Source: Siphonodentalium dalli (lineage: Eukaryota; Mollusca; Scaphopoda; Gadilida; Siphonodentaliidae). From it: DNA of 64,000 nt. The position numbers and the translations under genes are program-made. The stretch lies in assembly GCA_032622095.1 (NCBI GenBank), contig CP136069.1, forward strand, positions 32,958,194 through 33,022,193, read 5' to 3'. Each line of letters opens with the position of its first letter. Position 1 is the first letter of the stretch. Under the pieces are notes generated by a model. The model made no database searches and was not told the origin of the DNA. It was given only the letters and a program-made list of their open reading frames with translations. This document shows positions 1 to 12,440 of the stretch, piece after piece.

Positions 1-780
1 TTGGTGTCAATATATGAATATCGCAAAAGTAAAATCGAAAATTAGGTTTTACACAGATATTTATTATTCCCCTCTTCTCCTCCGTCCACCCCTGAATCGA
101 ACGGCGCCATATCATGGAGATGATTATGTATAAGTTTGGTGAATATAGGTGACAACAATATTTCATCATTTTGCTGTCTTCCCCTTTTCTGCCACTGACA
201 CCAACGGCGTCACTTTAGGAAATTTTAACCCCCCCCCCCACCAATATCTTGCCTAATTTGTTTAGTCGCCGATTATCACCAAACTTATATATAATCATCT
301 ACCTGACATCATTAGTCTGATGGTGTGGCTTAAAGCTGTCAAAATTGGCGCCATTCGAGTCAAGGGAGCACTCGGTCAAAACTATTTTTAGCGACGATTT
401 CCATCAAATTGATACATATTCTTCTCCGTGATACGAGGAATCTAATCGTTTGGTTTAAATAAGCAAAAATTGGTGCTGTTTATGTGAGAGATGGGGCACT
501 ATATTTGATACTAACTTGTTTTGTCGCCGATCTCCACCAATAATTTATATATATATTCTATGCACAATGAGTCCAACTGTGTGGTTTAAAGATATCAAAA
601 GTGGTACCGCTTGAGTCAGGGATAGGAAGGGGAGCGTCACCAAAACTGATACAAATATGTTTAGCGCCAATCAAATCGTGTGGGTCAAAGTCGCCACAGT
701 TGGTGCTGATCAGGGAATGTATATCTGTGTTATATACATTGTATAACGGGGGAACCATCTAGATGGCACCAACGGGTTCC
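1..780. repeat. Degenerate tandem repeat, about 125-145 bp period
   Basis: From about 60 to 730 a diverged unit recurs. Each copy has a block like 'tcgccgatnnncaccaa', an AT-rich stretch, 'gtgtggtttaaa', a short spacer, 'aaaattggngccatt' and 'gagtcaggga'. Copies begin near 267, 392, 521 and 660. A related segment near 118-143 is in the opposite orientation. A poly-C run lies at about 230-240. No coding potential is seen. It precedes the plus-strand exon at 820 and may be intronic to that gene. Confidence 0.55.
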
Positions 781-819
781 AACACGGGTAACCTTTGATC
801 TCTTTCTAAAAAATTACAG

Positions 820-1006
820 ACGACTGATAGAATACCAGCATCGATTGAAAACATCCCCCGTACATTATACTAACATGAAGAAATTGGTCCAGCTGATCAA
901 ACTCGGATATATTTATAAATGGGCTGCGGAGGAAGCAATGAGCAAATTCAAGAAACTCCTTGAAATAAGTTTAAAGGATCAAGATTCAGACATTGAAGAT
1001 GATTAA
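820..1006 (+). CDS. Last coding exon of an unidentified plus-strand gene
   Basis: This is an open reading segment of about 62 codons with a plausible 3' splice acceptor (pyrimidine-rich tract then 'aaattacag', ending at 819). It ends with TAA at 1004-1006. The poly(A) signal AATAAA starts six bases after the stop and is followed by GT-rich sequence, as at a real 3' end. The product end is lysine-rich and amphipathic (it includes KKLVQLIKLGYIYKWAAEEA) and finishes with the acidic tail DSDIEDD. I recognise no family. Upstream exons would lie before position 1. Reading through from the acceptor puts one base before the first full codon, so the intron would be phase 2. It could be a chance frame, but acceptor, stop and poly(A) signal fit together. 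Confidence 0.45.
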
Positions 1007-1011
1007 ATTTC

Positions 1012-1017
1012 AATAAA
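1012..1017 (+). terminator. Poly(A) signal of the 820-1006 gene
   Basis: Canonical AATAAA six bases after the stop codon, followed by 'tgttattgttgtcgttg', a GT-rich downstream element. Confidence 0.5.
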
Positions 1018-1189
1018 ATTCATCAAATGTTATTGTTGTCGTTGATATATCTTCATAGTTGGAGAGAGTGTGAGTTATTGGGAATTTTAGAGAGAGAAAC
1101 GATACGTATTGATCACAGGTCCATTTTGTACATTAAGAGCCCTGTCCAGATGTTTACAACAAAAATACGAAACACCATATAAAGTTCGA

Positions 1190-1460
1190 AACATTTAAGT
1201 TTTAAAATTGGGAAATTTTATCTTAATTCGTGAACAATTTTAAGATTTGAAAATTTAAATTGTTTCCTTGTTTTATAAAGCTTGAAGAATTTGAAGTTTA
1301 ATTTTTTTTTTTTATTCTTGAACATTTAAATAATTGTTTTATTTTGGAAAAATTTGAATTTTATTTCTTTTTTGAAGATTTAATTTTTTTTTATTTCTGA
1401 AACGAAACTTAAGTTTCAATGTGTTTTATCGTTTTTATTTTGGAAATATTAAAGTTTTAA
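1190..1460. repeat. AT-rich low-complexity region
   Basis: A loosely repeated AT-rich motif of about 45 bp ('gaagatttaattttttttt', 'tttattttggaaaaatttg') occurs about five times. No gene is seen. Confidence 0.5.
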
Positions 1461-1468
1461 ACTTTGTT

Positions 1469-1855
1469 CTGTGTCCCTTTTAACTTTCACCCACTGCGAT
1501 GTCCTCCTGTCACTTTAACATTCACCCACCGCGATTGCGCGTGTCCATTAGGTGCATTTATGCATCGCGTCGCTTTAACATTCACATACCGAGATTGCAT
1601 TGTGCCCTTTTAACATTTGCAAACAATATTTCTCGTGTCCCTTTAATATTTACCCACTTTGGGTGCCTCGCATCGCTTTAACATTCACACACTGTGAGTG
1701 CATCGTGTCCCTTTAACAGTCACCCACCGCAAGTGCTTTGTGTCCTTTAACATTCACACATTGCAAGTGTATTGTCTCACTTTAACATTCGCATACTGAG
1801 TGCCTCGTGTCCCTTTGGCATTCACACATTACGAGTGCATTGTCTCCCTTTAATA
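1469..1855. repeat. Tandem repeat of about 36 bp, roughly ten units
   Basis: Units follow the pattern 'gtgtccctttaacattcac' then 'ccaccgcgagtgcatc', diverged from copy to copy. Short open frames here are by-products of the repeat. Confidence 0.8.
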
Positions 1856-2638
1856 TAATATGAGGTAATACACCTATTATGAACATAAATCAGGGCGGAG
1901 GCTCCCTTTTTCACCGAGGTCATCACGTAGTATAGCTAACACAGCACCCCATAACGTAATACATCTGTTCATCGAGGTCATCACATAATATGCAACCCTA
2001 TTTGGTGTACTGCAGCTTCAAGGGATGGGTATATTTCGTGACGTCATAAAACGCGTGGATGGATGCCAAATAGGCAGGGTATCATCAATTATTATGTTAA
2101 TTAGAATATACCTGATAATAAATTTGTGTTGTGTTATTTAGTGTTGACTGCGAGATAAACATGGGTGATAAGGGTGGTTGAACAAATTTGTCAACATGAA
2201 AAGCCACATTTAAATGTAACTATATTTTCGTGAAGGTGTATTTACATCCTCTTTGGTTGTGATAGAGAATCAATATTAATTTGCTTTAACCCCTGGGCCA
2301 GTCGATTCGAGATCGTTTGTTCTTGCTAAAATGTGATTATGTGATAAAAGTATCTCAAATTCGTCGCAATTCTATTATATATTCACAATTTATTAATATC
2401 GTCCACTAAATTTGATTCGAGTTTCGCAAAAGCTCAGCTCGAATTGAATTTAGTCCACTCGCGCGGTTAATAAATTACGTATATAATTGCGACTCATTAT
2501 AAAACATCTATGTATGTTGTTGTTGTTGTTGTTGTGGTGGTGGTAAGTGAAGGTCTGTACATAATCCTGCAGAATACACATTTAAAATGGCATTGTGCTT
2601 CAGTGACGCCATGATTTAAAGGGATAATTTAAACTCAC
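1856..2638. other. Non-coding stretch, no gene seen
   Basis: It holds two near copies of 'cgaggtcatcac' followed by 'gtagtata' or 'ataatatg' (about 1915-1995) and a short TTG/GTT microsatellite near 2515-2545. Nothing else is supportable. If the gene at 2639-2912 continues, this is its first intron. Confidence 0.4.
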
Positions 2639-2912
2639 GTTCATTCTCGGAATACTCGTTCTGTTCACTGTCTGACAACCAACACGTATTGTTCTTGAAG
2701 GAATGCGATTTGCAGCTAGAATCCTGAGAGCACGCCACCGCGCATTCGATCTTCGATCTCTTCGGCACGGATGATCCACTTGCTTGAATTTTGTTGGGGT
2801 CGCGATAGTAGTGACGTTCTACAATCTCCCCGAATATTTTGGTTGCTATGACGAATATAAAGATGAGTCCTAACCAGGCAGCCATACCTAGAAATATGTA
2901 ACCTCTATGCAC
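2639..2912 (-). CDS. First exon of a membrane protein with a PAN/apple-like motif (partial)
   Basis: The start ATG is at 2912; an alternative in-frame ATG lies nine codons on (MAAWLG). The exon encodes 91 residues plus one base and ends at a good donor (GAAC then GTGAGT, boundary 2639); without splicing the frame stops at 2616. Residues 4-27 form one strongly hydrophobic segment, so this is a signal anchor or type II membrane protein. A basic stretch (SVPKRSK) follows, then IECAVACSQDSSC and NNTCWLSD. That cysteine spacing and the aromatic-leucine ending match the first half of PAN/apple domains, which bind proteins or sugars outside the cell. The rest of the domain must lie in further exons, which I could not find between here and 1007. 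Upstream, near 2985-2997, an AT-rich TATA-like motif reads on the minus strand. Family assignment is by motif only. Confidence 0.5.
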
Positions 2913-4014
2913 AACTATATAGATATATGATTATCACGTCTCGTTATCTTCTTCTATTGATCGAACCGCGCCAGAAGAACAACACACTCTATAAATATGT
3001 ATGTACAATTAATCACTAAATGTAAAAAAAAAACACAAAATCTTCCTCGGTGGACCCAAGTGTCGCATCCACAAAGTAAGGTTGAGAAAGTCTGAACCAG
3101 AATAACACAGATATGAAAGTTGTTGAGGACAGTGTCAGATAATATTAGTCTTTAGCAGCTGCATCCTTTGTGTATGGAATGTATGACACGATATGTCAGT
3201 TAGTGATTGAAGCCTGACAGTCTATTTAAATACCGCCCCCTTTTCACAGAATAAGGCTGAAGCAAGAATCTTAAGGTGGTCCCGAGGTCGTCAATTTTTC
3301 CATCCCTCATAAATCATTGTTTCCCACAGATGGAAATATAAAAGACTTCTTGCCACTGTATGAACTGCATTCGTTGTAACTAGGCATTGTTCTATATATA
3401 AGATTTGTAGAGACACGGACTCAGAATGAGTTTTCATTGCTTGAAATGTGCTTGATACAATGAGCCTGACTATACATACAGTAGAAACGTAAAGGGACAT
3501 AATTCCTGCGAGTTGACATAACAAATATTTAAAAAAACTAACTTAAATCTTAAGTCGAATTCTCATGAAAATCAAACAAACTATATGCTAAAACCCAGCA
3601 CATCCCGAATTCACCTGTTATAGTTATATTCAACTATAATACATGTAGGTATATAGGAATATCGTCGTTGTGTGAATTTGATACAAGATGCATAACCCAA
3701 CATCATATATATTTTTTAAATATTAAAAACAGTGTCATACTAAACCGATACCATGTTTGTAGATGTTTATTGCTTGATCTGTATTGTGAACGTTCGTTTG
3801 ATAACAGGAAGCCGTACCATATGATACTTGCACTGGATAAGTGATCCAACTTTCTGATTAATCCATAAATTTGAGGATGTAGCTTCAATTCTGGAAGATT
3901 AAATTTCTGGAAAGAAAGTTTCCATGAATATCAGCTCTGAAATTAGACACCTCTGTGCCACTTTGTGTGATTCGTATGTATTGAACAAGCCTGGGATTAT
4001 CGTGCTTGTCATTT

Positions 4015-4108
4015 GCAGAATGAGGTCCCCAGATGGTTAATTTAGTGACGGTATCCCTATCAGCGGGGTAGCATCATCAAATTCACCCTCTGTGGACCTT
4101 ATTCTGCA
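4015..4108. repeat. 94-bp hairpin MITE-like element, copy 1
   Basis: Terminal inverted repeats begin 'gcagaatgaggtccccag' and return as 'tgtggaccttattctgca', enclosing 'ggttaatttagtg' and 'catcaaattcaccctc'. It folds end to end. Other copies are at 4325, 22569 and 30503. Confidence 0.7.
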
Positions 4109-4324
4109 TGCCGTCATGTGATATGGGAGACATAGACTCAGGCTGAAGTTCCCAAATGGCGAATATTGTGATGTGCACCCATTTGGGAACCTCGATTATG
4201 CAACGTGTCGTCTGCCAATTTGGGATATAGAGACACTGAACTAACAAAATAAATATAATCTATGTGAAGAAGTCTCTATATAAATTTGATAATAAAGAAA
4301 CATTCCAGAAAAGACGAGGCCTAA

Positions 4325-4418
4325 GCAGAATGAGGTCCCCAGATGGTGAATTTAGTTATGCTAGCCCGATATGCGGGATAGCATCACTAAATTCACCCTC
4401 TGGGGACCTCATTCTGCA
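4325..4418. repeat. 94-bp hairpin MITE-like element, copy 2
   Basis: The left end 'gcagaatgaggtccccag' is perfectly matched by the right end 'ctggggacctcattctgc'. The left flank 'aaaagacgaggcctaa' also lies beside the copy at 30503, so the mobile unit is probably larger than the hairpin. Confidence 0.7.
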
Positions 4419-6395
4419 AATGACAGACACACTAAACTCAGACGATGACCATCAACGTGGAAATTAGACACATCAACGCCACCTTAACAGGATAACGCTT
4501 AGGTCAGACTCTTGAAGTGGTCACGTGCAAAACCAAATTAAACTAAAGGCCATGACGCTTTCTAATGTCGATATACGATTTATTGTGTTAAACAATGTTG
4601 CGACAATTTCTCATCCCAAAATAACGAGGAGTATAGGCCTATACATACTTTTAAGTGTCGCGTGGGTGAAATGTTTTCCTGCAATCGGATACCTAACGAC
4701 ACCCGACAGGAAGAGTTTCCCGCTAAAATAGCTGTTATTATATTTTGCACAAAAGGGTTGGAACTCTTTGTTAAATATCTGATATCCACATAAGAAAGCG
4801 ATGGCGTTTGTGCACTAAGGTTATTTTCAATTTCAGCAGCGATCAGATTAATGCACTTGCTCTGAAATTCCATCTGTGACCATTCGATTACTGTTATAGC
4901 CTTCGTTGTAGGTTATAATTTAGAAATAGCAATTTATCAAATTATGACAATTTCCTCAAGAACATACTAATGATATAGCATAATGATGATATGGATTCGA
5001 TATTGTTCACAAAACACGATTTCTGTCAGAGAAAGTGCATGTCGCGTGCTGTTTAGTTTCTTGCAAAACGCACAGTGAGCCGAGTCCAATATATTGCCAT
5101 TTCCTTATTTAGATTCGCACGCATTATACGTCGGTTGTAAAAACCATAGTATGGTGGTCTACACTTTACAACTCACAGTAATATCATAGTAATTCTTTAC
5201 TTGGGATGTATTATCATATATAGGTTAGGATGTGACGTATTTACCATGGGTTATGAGACAATACTAACTGGTTTGAAACATATACGCCTCTTTGCGAGAA
5301 CAGTTATAGCATGTACACGTTTTCTGTTTGATCATTTCCCAACCATGATGTAACGTGGATTAGCTGGATTGTGAACTGAAAATTGGTAGAATCGGTCAAT
5401 TAAAATAAAATTTGGTGTGATATGAATGAAATATAACTTGTGCGCAATGGAACATTTTCATTGGACGATCCGGTAGTTCCGAGTGTTTTTCTATAAACGA
5501 AATGGGTCTGTATTGTTTTTGATGTTTGTTTACATAACAAAGCGTTCAACGTGACAATAACATGCAATATGCGCGATATGTATGATTGGTATACGAACAC
5601 AATCTGTCAATTATATAACATTCTTTCTGTGTATGGTGGTTTTAGCGGATGTGAATATTTTAACTGCATACACACCCCGAAGGCCGCCCAATCTTTGGGA
5701 CATGACAATCTGCGGGATGTGATGGAATGTGGAATAGAATGACAATATGCGGAATAGAATTTGAAATTGCGTGGAACGGCCGATATATCGCGGAATACTG
5801 CACTCAGAGGGCTCATTTTGGTATCTAACGAAATACCGATACAAGTCCATATTAACACCGCCACTGACCGAACACCAGAAATTTCATTATTAAAAATGTC
5901 GAAATCAAGGCAGCGGAACAGCAGTAGAAATGTTGATTGTCATGTCGCGAAACACGAAACGCGAAACTATAGTCCCTGTGTTCTGTTAATATATGTTCAT
6001 CAGTGCCATAGTCTAATGATCTTTCTGGTGAATTGTTTGTTTGTTTTTTTTTATTGTGAACAAAGAATAACAAAAGAGAAAAGACATAATACACGCACAC
6101 GCACTCGCACTTGCTTTCTGGTGAAGTTTTAATAGCCTCTAATTATTTATCACAATTTCCGACGATCGGAAGATAGCGGGATAAACAGATTCGATGGTCG
6201 GAAGGCAGCGGGTTACACTCATTCCGTTTCCCTAGAATGGCGATTGTTCACTGATGGACATTAGGTATGAATGGCTACAATGAGAGTATGTTAACGTGGC
6301 AATTACTATACCAGGCCAAAGGAAAACATGTGGTTGGGGTTTCCTCAATTTCGAATCCCCTACTCTAAATATTGGGTTCATTGTTCAAATAAAAT

Positions 6396-6620
6396 ATCTT
6401 GATAAAATCACCGCATTATATATGTCAGAGTTATGGAGGCACGGACAAAGTATGAGAGTCCATTGTTTCATATTTGCTTAACTCTGTGAGCGCGAACAAA
6501 TTCTCATTTTTTATCGGTCCCGATGTTCACCCATGCCGGGATTCGAACCCGCGCCAAGCCGCCAACTCGTCTAGCCCAGACTGTGATAATCTTAACCACA
6601 AAGTAGCCACATCGGCTACG
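6396..6620 (-). mobile_element. tRNA-derived SINE
   Basis: On the minus strand the head (6620 to 6531) resembles a tRNA. It has an A-box-like TGGCTACTTTGTGG (6610-6597) and a perfect B box, GGGTTCGAATCCC (6550-6538), so it carries an internal RNA polymerase III promoter. The body runs to about 6400 and contains a conserved block (GTTAAGCAAATATGAA, then CTCATACTTTGTCCGTGCC) that recurs at 6835-6760 and, diverged, near 3460-3405. The recurring body behind a tRNA head is why I call it a SINE rather than a tRNA gene; the tRNA fold itself is poor. Confidence 0.65.
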
Positions 6621-6759
6621 GGGCAACCCTTTCACCAACAGTCATGAAGCGTATCAGTCTGAATATGAGTTCGAAACCACTACCTTCGAAATTCTTGATC
6701 TGCCATTCTGGAAACATCACAATGCACTTGCTCTCAAATTCCATCTGTGACCATTCGAT

Positions 6760-6835
6760 TACTGTTACTGGTGTAGAGTTATTGAGGCATGGACTCAGTA
6801 TGAGTGTTCATTGCTTCATATTTGCTTAACTCAAA
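6760..6835 (-). mobile_element. SINE body fragment
   Basis: Minus-strand sequence from GAGTTAAGCAAATATGAA to CATGCCTCAATAACTC matches the body of the neighbouring SINE (about 6480-6415) with few changes. There is no tRNA head here. Confidence 0.5.
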
Positions 6836-6974
6836 GAGCATGTTAATTTTCTAGTCAAAGTATTTGGCTTATACAAAAGAAATGAAATTTTCTCAGCCCA
6901 ATGATTTCATTAAATTTCAAGGCAGAAAAGTAAGCCCAAAGCAGCTCAATAAAAATAGTTTTCAAAACCAAATG

Positions 6975-7390
6975 TTCCGATTAACGCCGCGGGTTATCTT
7001 AAAATCAAATATAATCATTTAATATTAATTTATGTTATGGCTCAGGCCATAAACTAAGCTAATAAATGGATAGTGGATCGGGTAACGCGTGGCATGCATC
7101 GTGTAAACAAACTATGTTGATACAGGGCGTGACCCAAGCCACTCTCTGGCAATACAGTTAATGTGTATCTGTATACATATAATATAACATACCTGAAAAA
7201 TATCTCGATGACGAGCATTTCTATTTTTACAGTCCGGCTTATCTGCCATCAGTAACATTACTTCGTACTCAACAGACAGTCAGCTAATGGAAATCTGGTT
7301 ACCTTATTCTACGAAACAGAGAATATAGAAACAAACACAAAAAACGAAGCAGAGAATATAGAAACAAACAACATTGTTTGAGTACAGTAA
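6975..7390. mobile_element. Degenerate TTAA MITE, left end lost (family of 56202-56793)
   Basis: It shares with 22743-23296 and 56202-56793 the blocks 'tttatggctnnagccata', 'acgatcgtgtgaaa'-like sequence, 'gacccaagccactc', 'catataatataacat' and 'gtaacattacttcgtactc'. The right end near 7376-7388 retains 'gtttgagtacagta'. Confidence 0.6.
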
Positions 7391-7539
7391 CAATTGAAGT
7401 GCGCTGCCGACCCTTTTTCGTATAACCCTAACCACACATTTAATTTTCTTCGGCCCCAACTGATACCTACATGTATGCCCTCATTGCCGCCTCGTGGGAG
7501 TTAAACCCCTATACAAATTTGCTATTGTTTACCATAGTA

Positions 7540-8460
7540 AAATCACGGATTACCATAACAAAATAAAAGTTAATTTACAATGGTTATCTGAAACTACAGT
7601 TAGTTTACAACGGTTATTTGGGTGGTTAATTTGCAACGGTGATTTGGGTGGTTAAATTACAATGGTTATTTGGGTGGTTAAACCCATAGTGAAACCATAG
7701 TGTTACAACGGTTATTTTGGGTGGTTAATTTAAAACGGTAATTTAAATTGTTAATTTACGACGGTTATTTTGTGTGGTTAATTTGCAATGGTTATCTCTG
7801 TGGTGAAAACCATAGTGAAACTATATTTTTACAACTGTTATTTTGGTGGTTAATTTACAACGGTTATTTTTGGTGGTCAATTTACAACCGTAATCTGAAA
7901 CTATAGTTAATTTATAACGGTTATTTGGGTGGGTAATTTACAATGGTTATTTGTGTGGTAAATACCATAGCGAAACCATAGTTTTACAACGGTTATTTGG
8001 GTTGTTAATTTACAACGGTTATTTGGGTGGTAAAACTATAGTAAAAACAGTAGTTAATATACCATGGTTATAGCCATGCATCCATGCTGATTACTATGCA
8101 TCCAGTAATTACCGTGGTATTATGATGATTAATACTATTGTTTTACCAACCAAATTTACAATGGTTCCGCCACCAAAATAACTGCTGTGAATTAACTACA
8201 TTTTCTATTACTGTCACAGTATATAAAACTATATGTTAAAATTCCATAGTAATACCATAAGGACCGTTTTAAATTAACTGGTTCATTTTACTATTGTTAT
8301 TACCGTTCATAGTTTTACAACTCAATTCAAAACAGTGTTCTGTGTGATAAAACTTTTGTTTACAATCACCGTTTAATAAACCACCCTAGTAGTGAAATCA
8401 ACCATAGTTGATCTACGATGGTGTCAGGGTGGTAAAACGGTGGTCAATAACCACATCACT
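7540..8460. repeat. Degenerate tandem repeat of about 26-30 bp
   Basis: The repeated phrase is 'acaacggttatttgggtggttaa' in variants, alternating with 'ccatagtgaaaccatagt'. It is densest from 7580 to 8060 and degraded after that. No coding content. Confidence 0.65.
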
Positions 8461-11400
8461 AGTGAGGTAAACCATCATTAAGCAGATTAATCAAGAAAAT
8501 ATCAATGCTTAAATATTTAATTTGATATCTCATTGTAATTATGTGTGCCGACAGAAACTGCACTAGTTATTTTTTACATTTACTACATGTACACGTACCT
8601 TATTCATAATTCAATTCCCGCAGTGCAAATGAGTTATTACATGATAAAACAGTCATGTTTATTTTAAGAATATTCCATATAAAGTAACCTCTGTCAAAGA
8701 TAGCTGCTAACAACAACTGAGTTGATGTGGAACGTATTATTAGGACCACTCATTTGATAACCATAAGTCAGTTGAATATTTGTGCTCGAAAAAAGGCTTC
8801 CTGCAAGAGCGTTAAACATACTGGATCACTTCATAATGCCATGTTTACAGTCAGGCTCTGTTCTCTCTTATGGATACCGGAAGTTAATGGAGGAACATGT
8901 GAGAGTGATGATTGCTCTTCATTGCGTCGCATCAGTGCTTTAATGTCGTAAGTCCATTTTGGCGCCATTGGATTCGGCGCTAAATATGCTATCGATTGGA
9001 ACCATTTAAACTTGTCCCCCATGTCAGATTTCTATGATAAACGCTATGCAAACTAGTTATATCTCCGTCCGTGTGGTTTCGGTCCATGCTATAAGGTCGT
9101 TTCTCCTTGCCCAATGAAATCACTAGGAATTGTCACGTGAATAAAGTTTGACGAATGGCTGACGCGGCAATAAACAATAACAGGTATCGCAAGGAATCAC
9201 GTTCGTTTTTTCGATATAATGTATATTTTGTTGTTTCATATGTTGCTATTTTCTTTTGTAATTATTAATCAATAAATTGTTTAATTATCTACCTGATTAT
9301 AAATACAGGGGATGATTATAAAGCAGGTTTTGTTGTCGACTGTAGATACGACATGCTAGCACTAAAAGCAATGCAAGTTATACTTGGGTCATACTGTCGG
9401 ATCATGGAGATAACACATTACAGCACGGAAGTTTATTTCCCGGATTTCTTCCAGTTCGGTTGAATAAAGAAAATACCAGCATCATGCATCAGGACGAAAA
9501 CGGATTGTAAGAGATGTAATGTGGCATGTGGGTTATCGACACGGATGCACGCTGGTGCCTATATGTGAGGCTAAATTCACATTTATTAATAATTTCGCTG
9601 AAGCGCAATTGCGCTTAAAGATCCATTATCCGATTAAACACCCCTAAATTACTATTTCTTTGGCTTCGGAGACAAAAAAAGATATTTGAATAGAATCGAG
9701 GAACCCACTCATCAAAGCTCAGAGTGGTCAGATATCAATTTTTGAAATCTGCTATTGCCCGATATGTGTACTTTTTACCGCCTGGCAAATATTCGTCAAA
9801 CCAACAGTCTCGGAACAACGAATCAGGATGGATAACTCTAATCCAGTGGCTTTGTGTGTCAGATATTTGATAATCCGGCAAAATTTCGTTGAAAAAACAT
9901 GCTGATAAATAACACGTTTTGGGAAATTGTTTACCATAGTTGACAGTGGTTGGTATTATTTTGTTGTAATTTATCGATTCTGATAACTAAAGCGCATTTT
10001 GAAGAAATGTTGTTGTTGGAACTTGATGATATGGAGACCGTCTGATTGGAACGAGTTAAGCGCAAATCAGTGTAAGACAAGTCAATTTCACAGAAGCGCA
10101 ATTATTATTCCCATCTCACACCCTGTCAGATGATTAGTTAGCCCTGTGGAACCATCTGGATTGTAAGACCAAATTAGTGATATGCTATATTCCTTGGCCA
10201 GTTAGGTTATTTAGTATCACTCGGGGTTACCCATTACATGTGTCATTAATTGAGCTTCATATCAGCATGCATCAGTAACCGTATAAGCCTTAACACACAG
10301 AATGACAGATGCGTAAATGCTATTTTTTTAATTATCAGAAGGCTGCCTCTATATATACCCTGATGTTCAATCTCGTCCCATAAACACAAAAACAAAACTT
10401 TGTAATTACGAGGGATGAACCAACAAAATATCTATACAAAGTGTGATTTTATAAACCAGTATTTTCTGTTGCTAATATAATCCCGCTTACTAAGAGAATA
10501 ACATCCATTCATTATGACCCCAAGCACAAGCTCCAATGATTATGAACCGTCAAATTCTTCCGAACGAGAAGATCGTCCATATCCATTGTATGATGACATG
10601 GATGTCAACCGTTGACAAACAGTTTTACAAGGCCATCTTCCAAAACAAGGAGTGATGGTCCATGTTGTTCGGTGAACCCACAGTTCTGAATTTAAGTATA
10701 CATCGAATATATTTATGCCAGTTTTACACTCGTGCATCAGCTGGTTGTGCGAATTCAATGTGTACGAATTTAAATCTGCGCTCTGATTGGTTGAATGCAT
10801 TTGCATTGGTCAAATCCGATTTCGCGAGGGAGAACCAGCTTAAGAATTGCGCGAAAATGCGCGTGTTAAATAGACTGTTGTCAGTTTTGTATTCTTCTAG
10901 AATAAGACACATTTCTTTATTGAATGTTTCAACCATCCAATATTTTTAGGGGTATTTCTGGCAAATAAAGCTACGGTGCGAAATAATAGTAACAATCATT
11001 ATTAATACATACTCTGTGTGTAAACCGCCAAAATAAACCCTTTTTGGATGAATGTGTTTGATTATGGAGCTAATAATCTGACAGTAACCGATGGTAACCA
11101 TTGCGTTGTTGAATTGCGCTCACAATCGTGGCAAGGTTATATTGTTTCATCAGTGGTACCGTTATTTATATGGGGATGGTAGCCCAATATACCTATTATG
11201 AAACGTGGCACTTTAAGAATTAAGAATCGTTTGCATACAATAGTATATGGGGAAAAACCCAAGGCAATAATATAAGTATATAGGATGGACTTAAACAATG
11301 GAGCATAAACTATTAAACATTTAGTATTGTACCGAGATATGCATCTATACACACACAATTTAACGCTCTTTGTCATTGGGTTTCCTTTATATTTTATATA

Positions 11401-12289
11401 AGTATACTGTATACATTCTCTACACAGTATATACTAGGTTACAGATATTATACAATATCATGATTTAGCCTAATGTTTGATTGTCAGCGTGGCTTGATAG
11501 AGCAAACATAACATTAAATAATTTGGAAAAGGTTTACAACGATCATGCCGAAAATGGTAATCAAAATGTTGGGAATCGAAAAACTAATAAACAGCTGGGG
11601 TCATCAGGAGAGCACCTCTGGCACAAACGAACTGCATATACAGAACGTTTATTTATGGTTTCGGTTCTATATGCTCCCGACATAATATGATCAAAGTACC
11701 GAACTACACCCCATGCTGAAGATGGGCCAAATGTAACCTGGTAATCAAGCACACATATATTGTCAAGCGATTGATCGCTCGCGATGGTGCACCAAAAATA
11801 TCTGTACAGTATCAACCTGTATGTCGCGAATATATATGTAAGTAGATAATTGATTATTTTGTATCCGCGTGTGGTATATGTTGGATTTATCGCTGATACG
11901 AATAGCAATTACGAAATAGGTTGAGTATAGATACAGGTAGACGATAATTAGGAATCGAGCTGCAAAGTAGAATGAAATAAAGTTACCTAAGCTTAATCTG
12001 TTCTACATGGTCTAATTGTTATTCAATGTCCAATGCATATAATATAACACGTTCGGTGGCGAACAGTCAGCCACCACACCCACAGAACATGATCTAAATG
12101 TTTACAGACAACATGGAACCCGACTCCCTCCTACTTCAGCAGAAGTTGTTTGTGGAAATTACGTTGATGAGTCATCATTATGACGTAATTGGGGCGACGT
12201 CATAGATCAGGTGCTCGTTAACCACTAACCTGCCAAATTAATTATACATATTGGCGCAGTATCCAGAAAAGGGACAGTGTTTACCATGA
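8461..12289. other. Intergenic DNA, no supportable gene
   Basis: Short open frames (up to 115 codons) on both strands lack recognisable domains and convincing splice context. No repeat family was identified apart from short A/T tracts. Confidence 0.35.
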
Positions 12290-12291
12290 CA

Positions 12292-12440
12292 CGGATAGGA
12301 TAGGATAGGATATTTTATTTCCAACACACATACATATTACATAATAATGATGAAAATTATATCGTATATTGTGGGGGATGGCATAATCTGGCAAGATTGT
12401 CTTCCTGCCATCCCCAGTTTGGTAAATAGAGAAAGTAATA
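12292..12440 (-). mobile_element. LINE/SINE 3'-end fragment with (TATCC)n tail
   Basis: The plus strand begins '(ggata)n' and continues to 'gtcttcctgccatcccc'. The same arrangement occurs at 52043-52200 ('gtcttcctgctatccc'). On the minus strand this reads as a body ending in a TATCC simple-repeat tail, usual for non-LTR 3' ends. Confidence 0.5.

Larger units (their letters stand above)
2913..6395. other. Intergenic DNA between the PAN-like exon and the SINE
   Basis: No convincing gene. It contains two 94-bp hairpin elements (listed separately), a SINE-body-like segment near 3405-3460 (compare 6760-6835) and a segment near 4853-4898 closely repeated at about 6724-6768. Open frames of up to 123 codons on both strands have no recognisable content. 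Confidence 0.4.

Noticed and set aside
6531-6620. A functional tRNA gene on the minus strand
   Set aside because: The B box is good but the fold is poor, and a conserved SINE body follows it.
10498-10620. Possible C-terminal exon on the plus strand (MTPSTSSNDYEPSNSSERED...)
   Set aside because: The residues look tail-like, but there is no acceptor in frame, an upstream in-frame stop lies close by, and the poly(A) signal is distant (about 10963).
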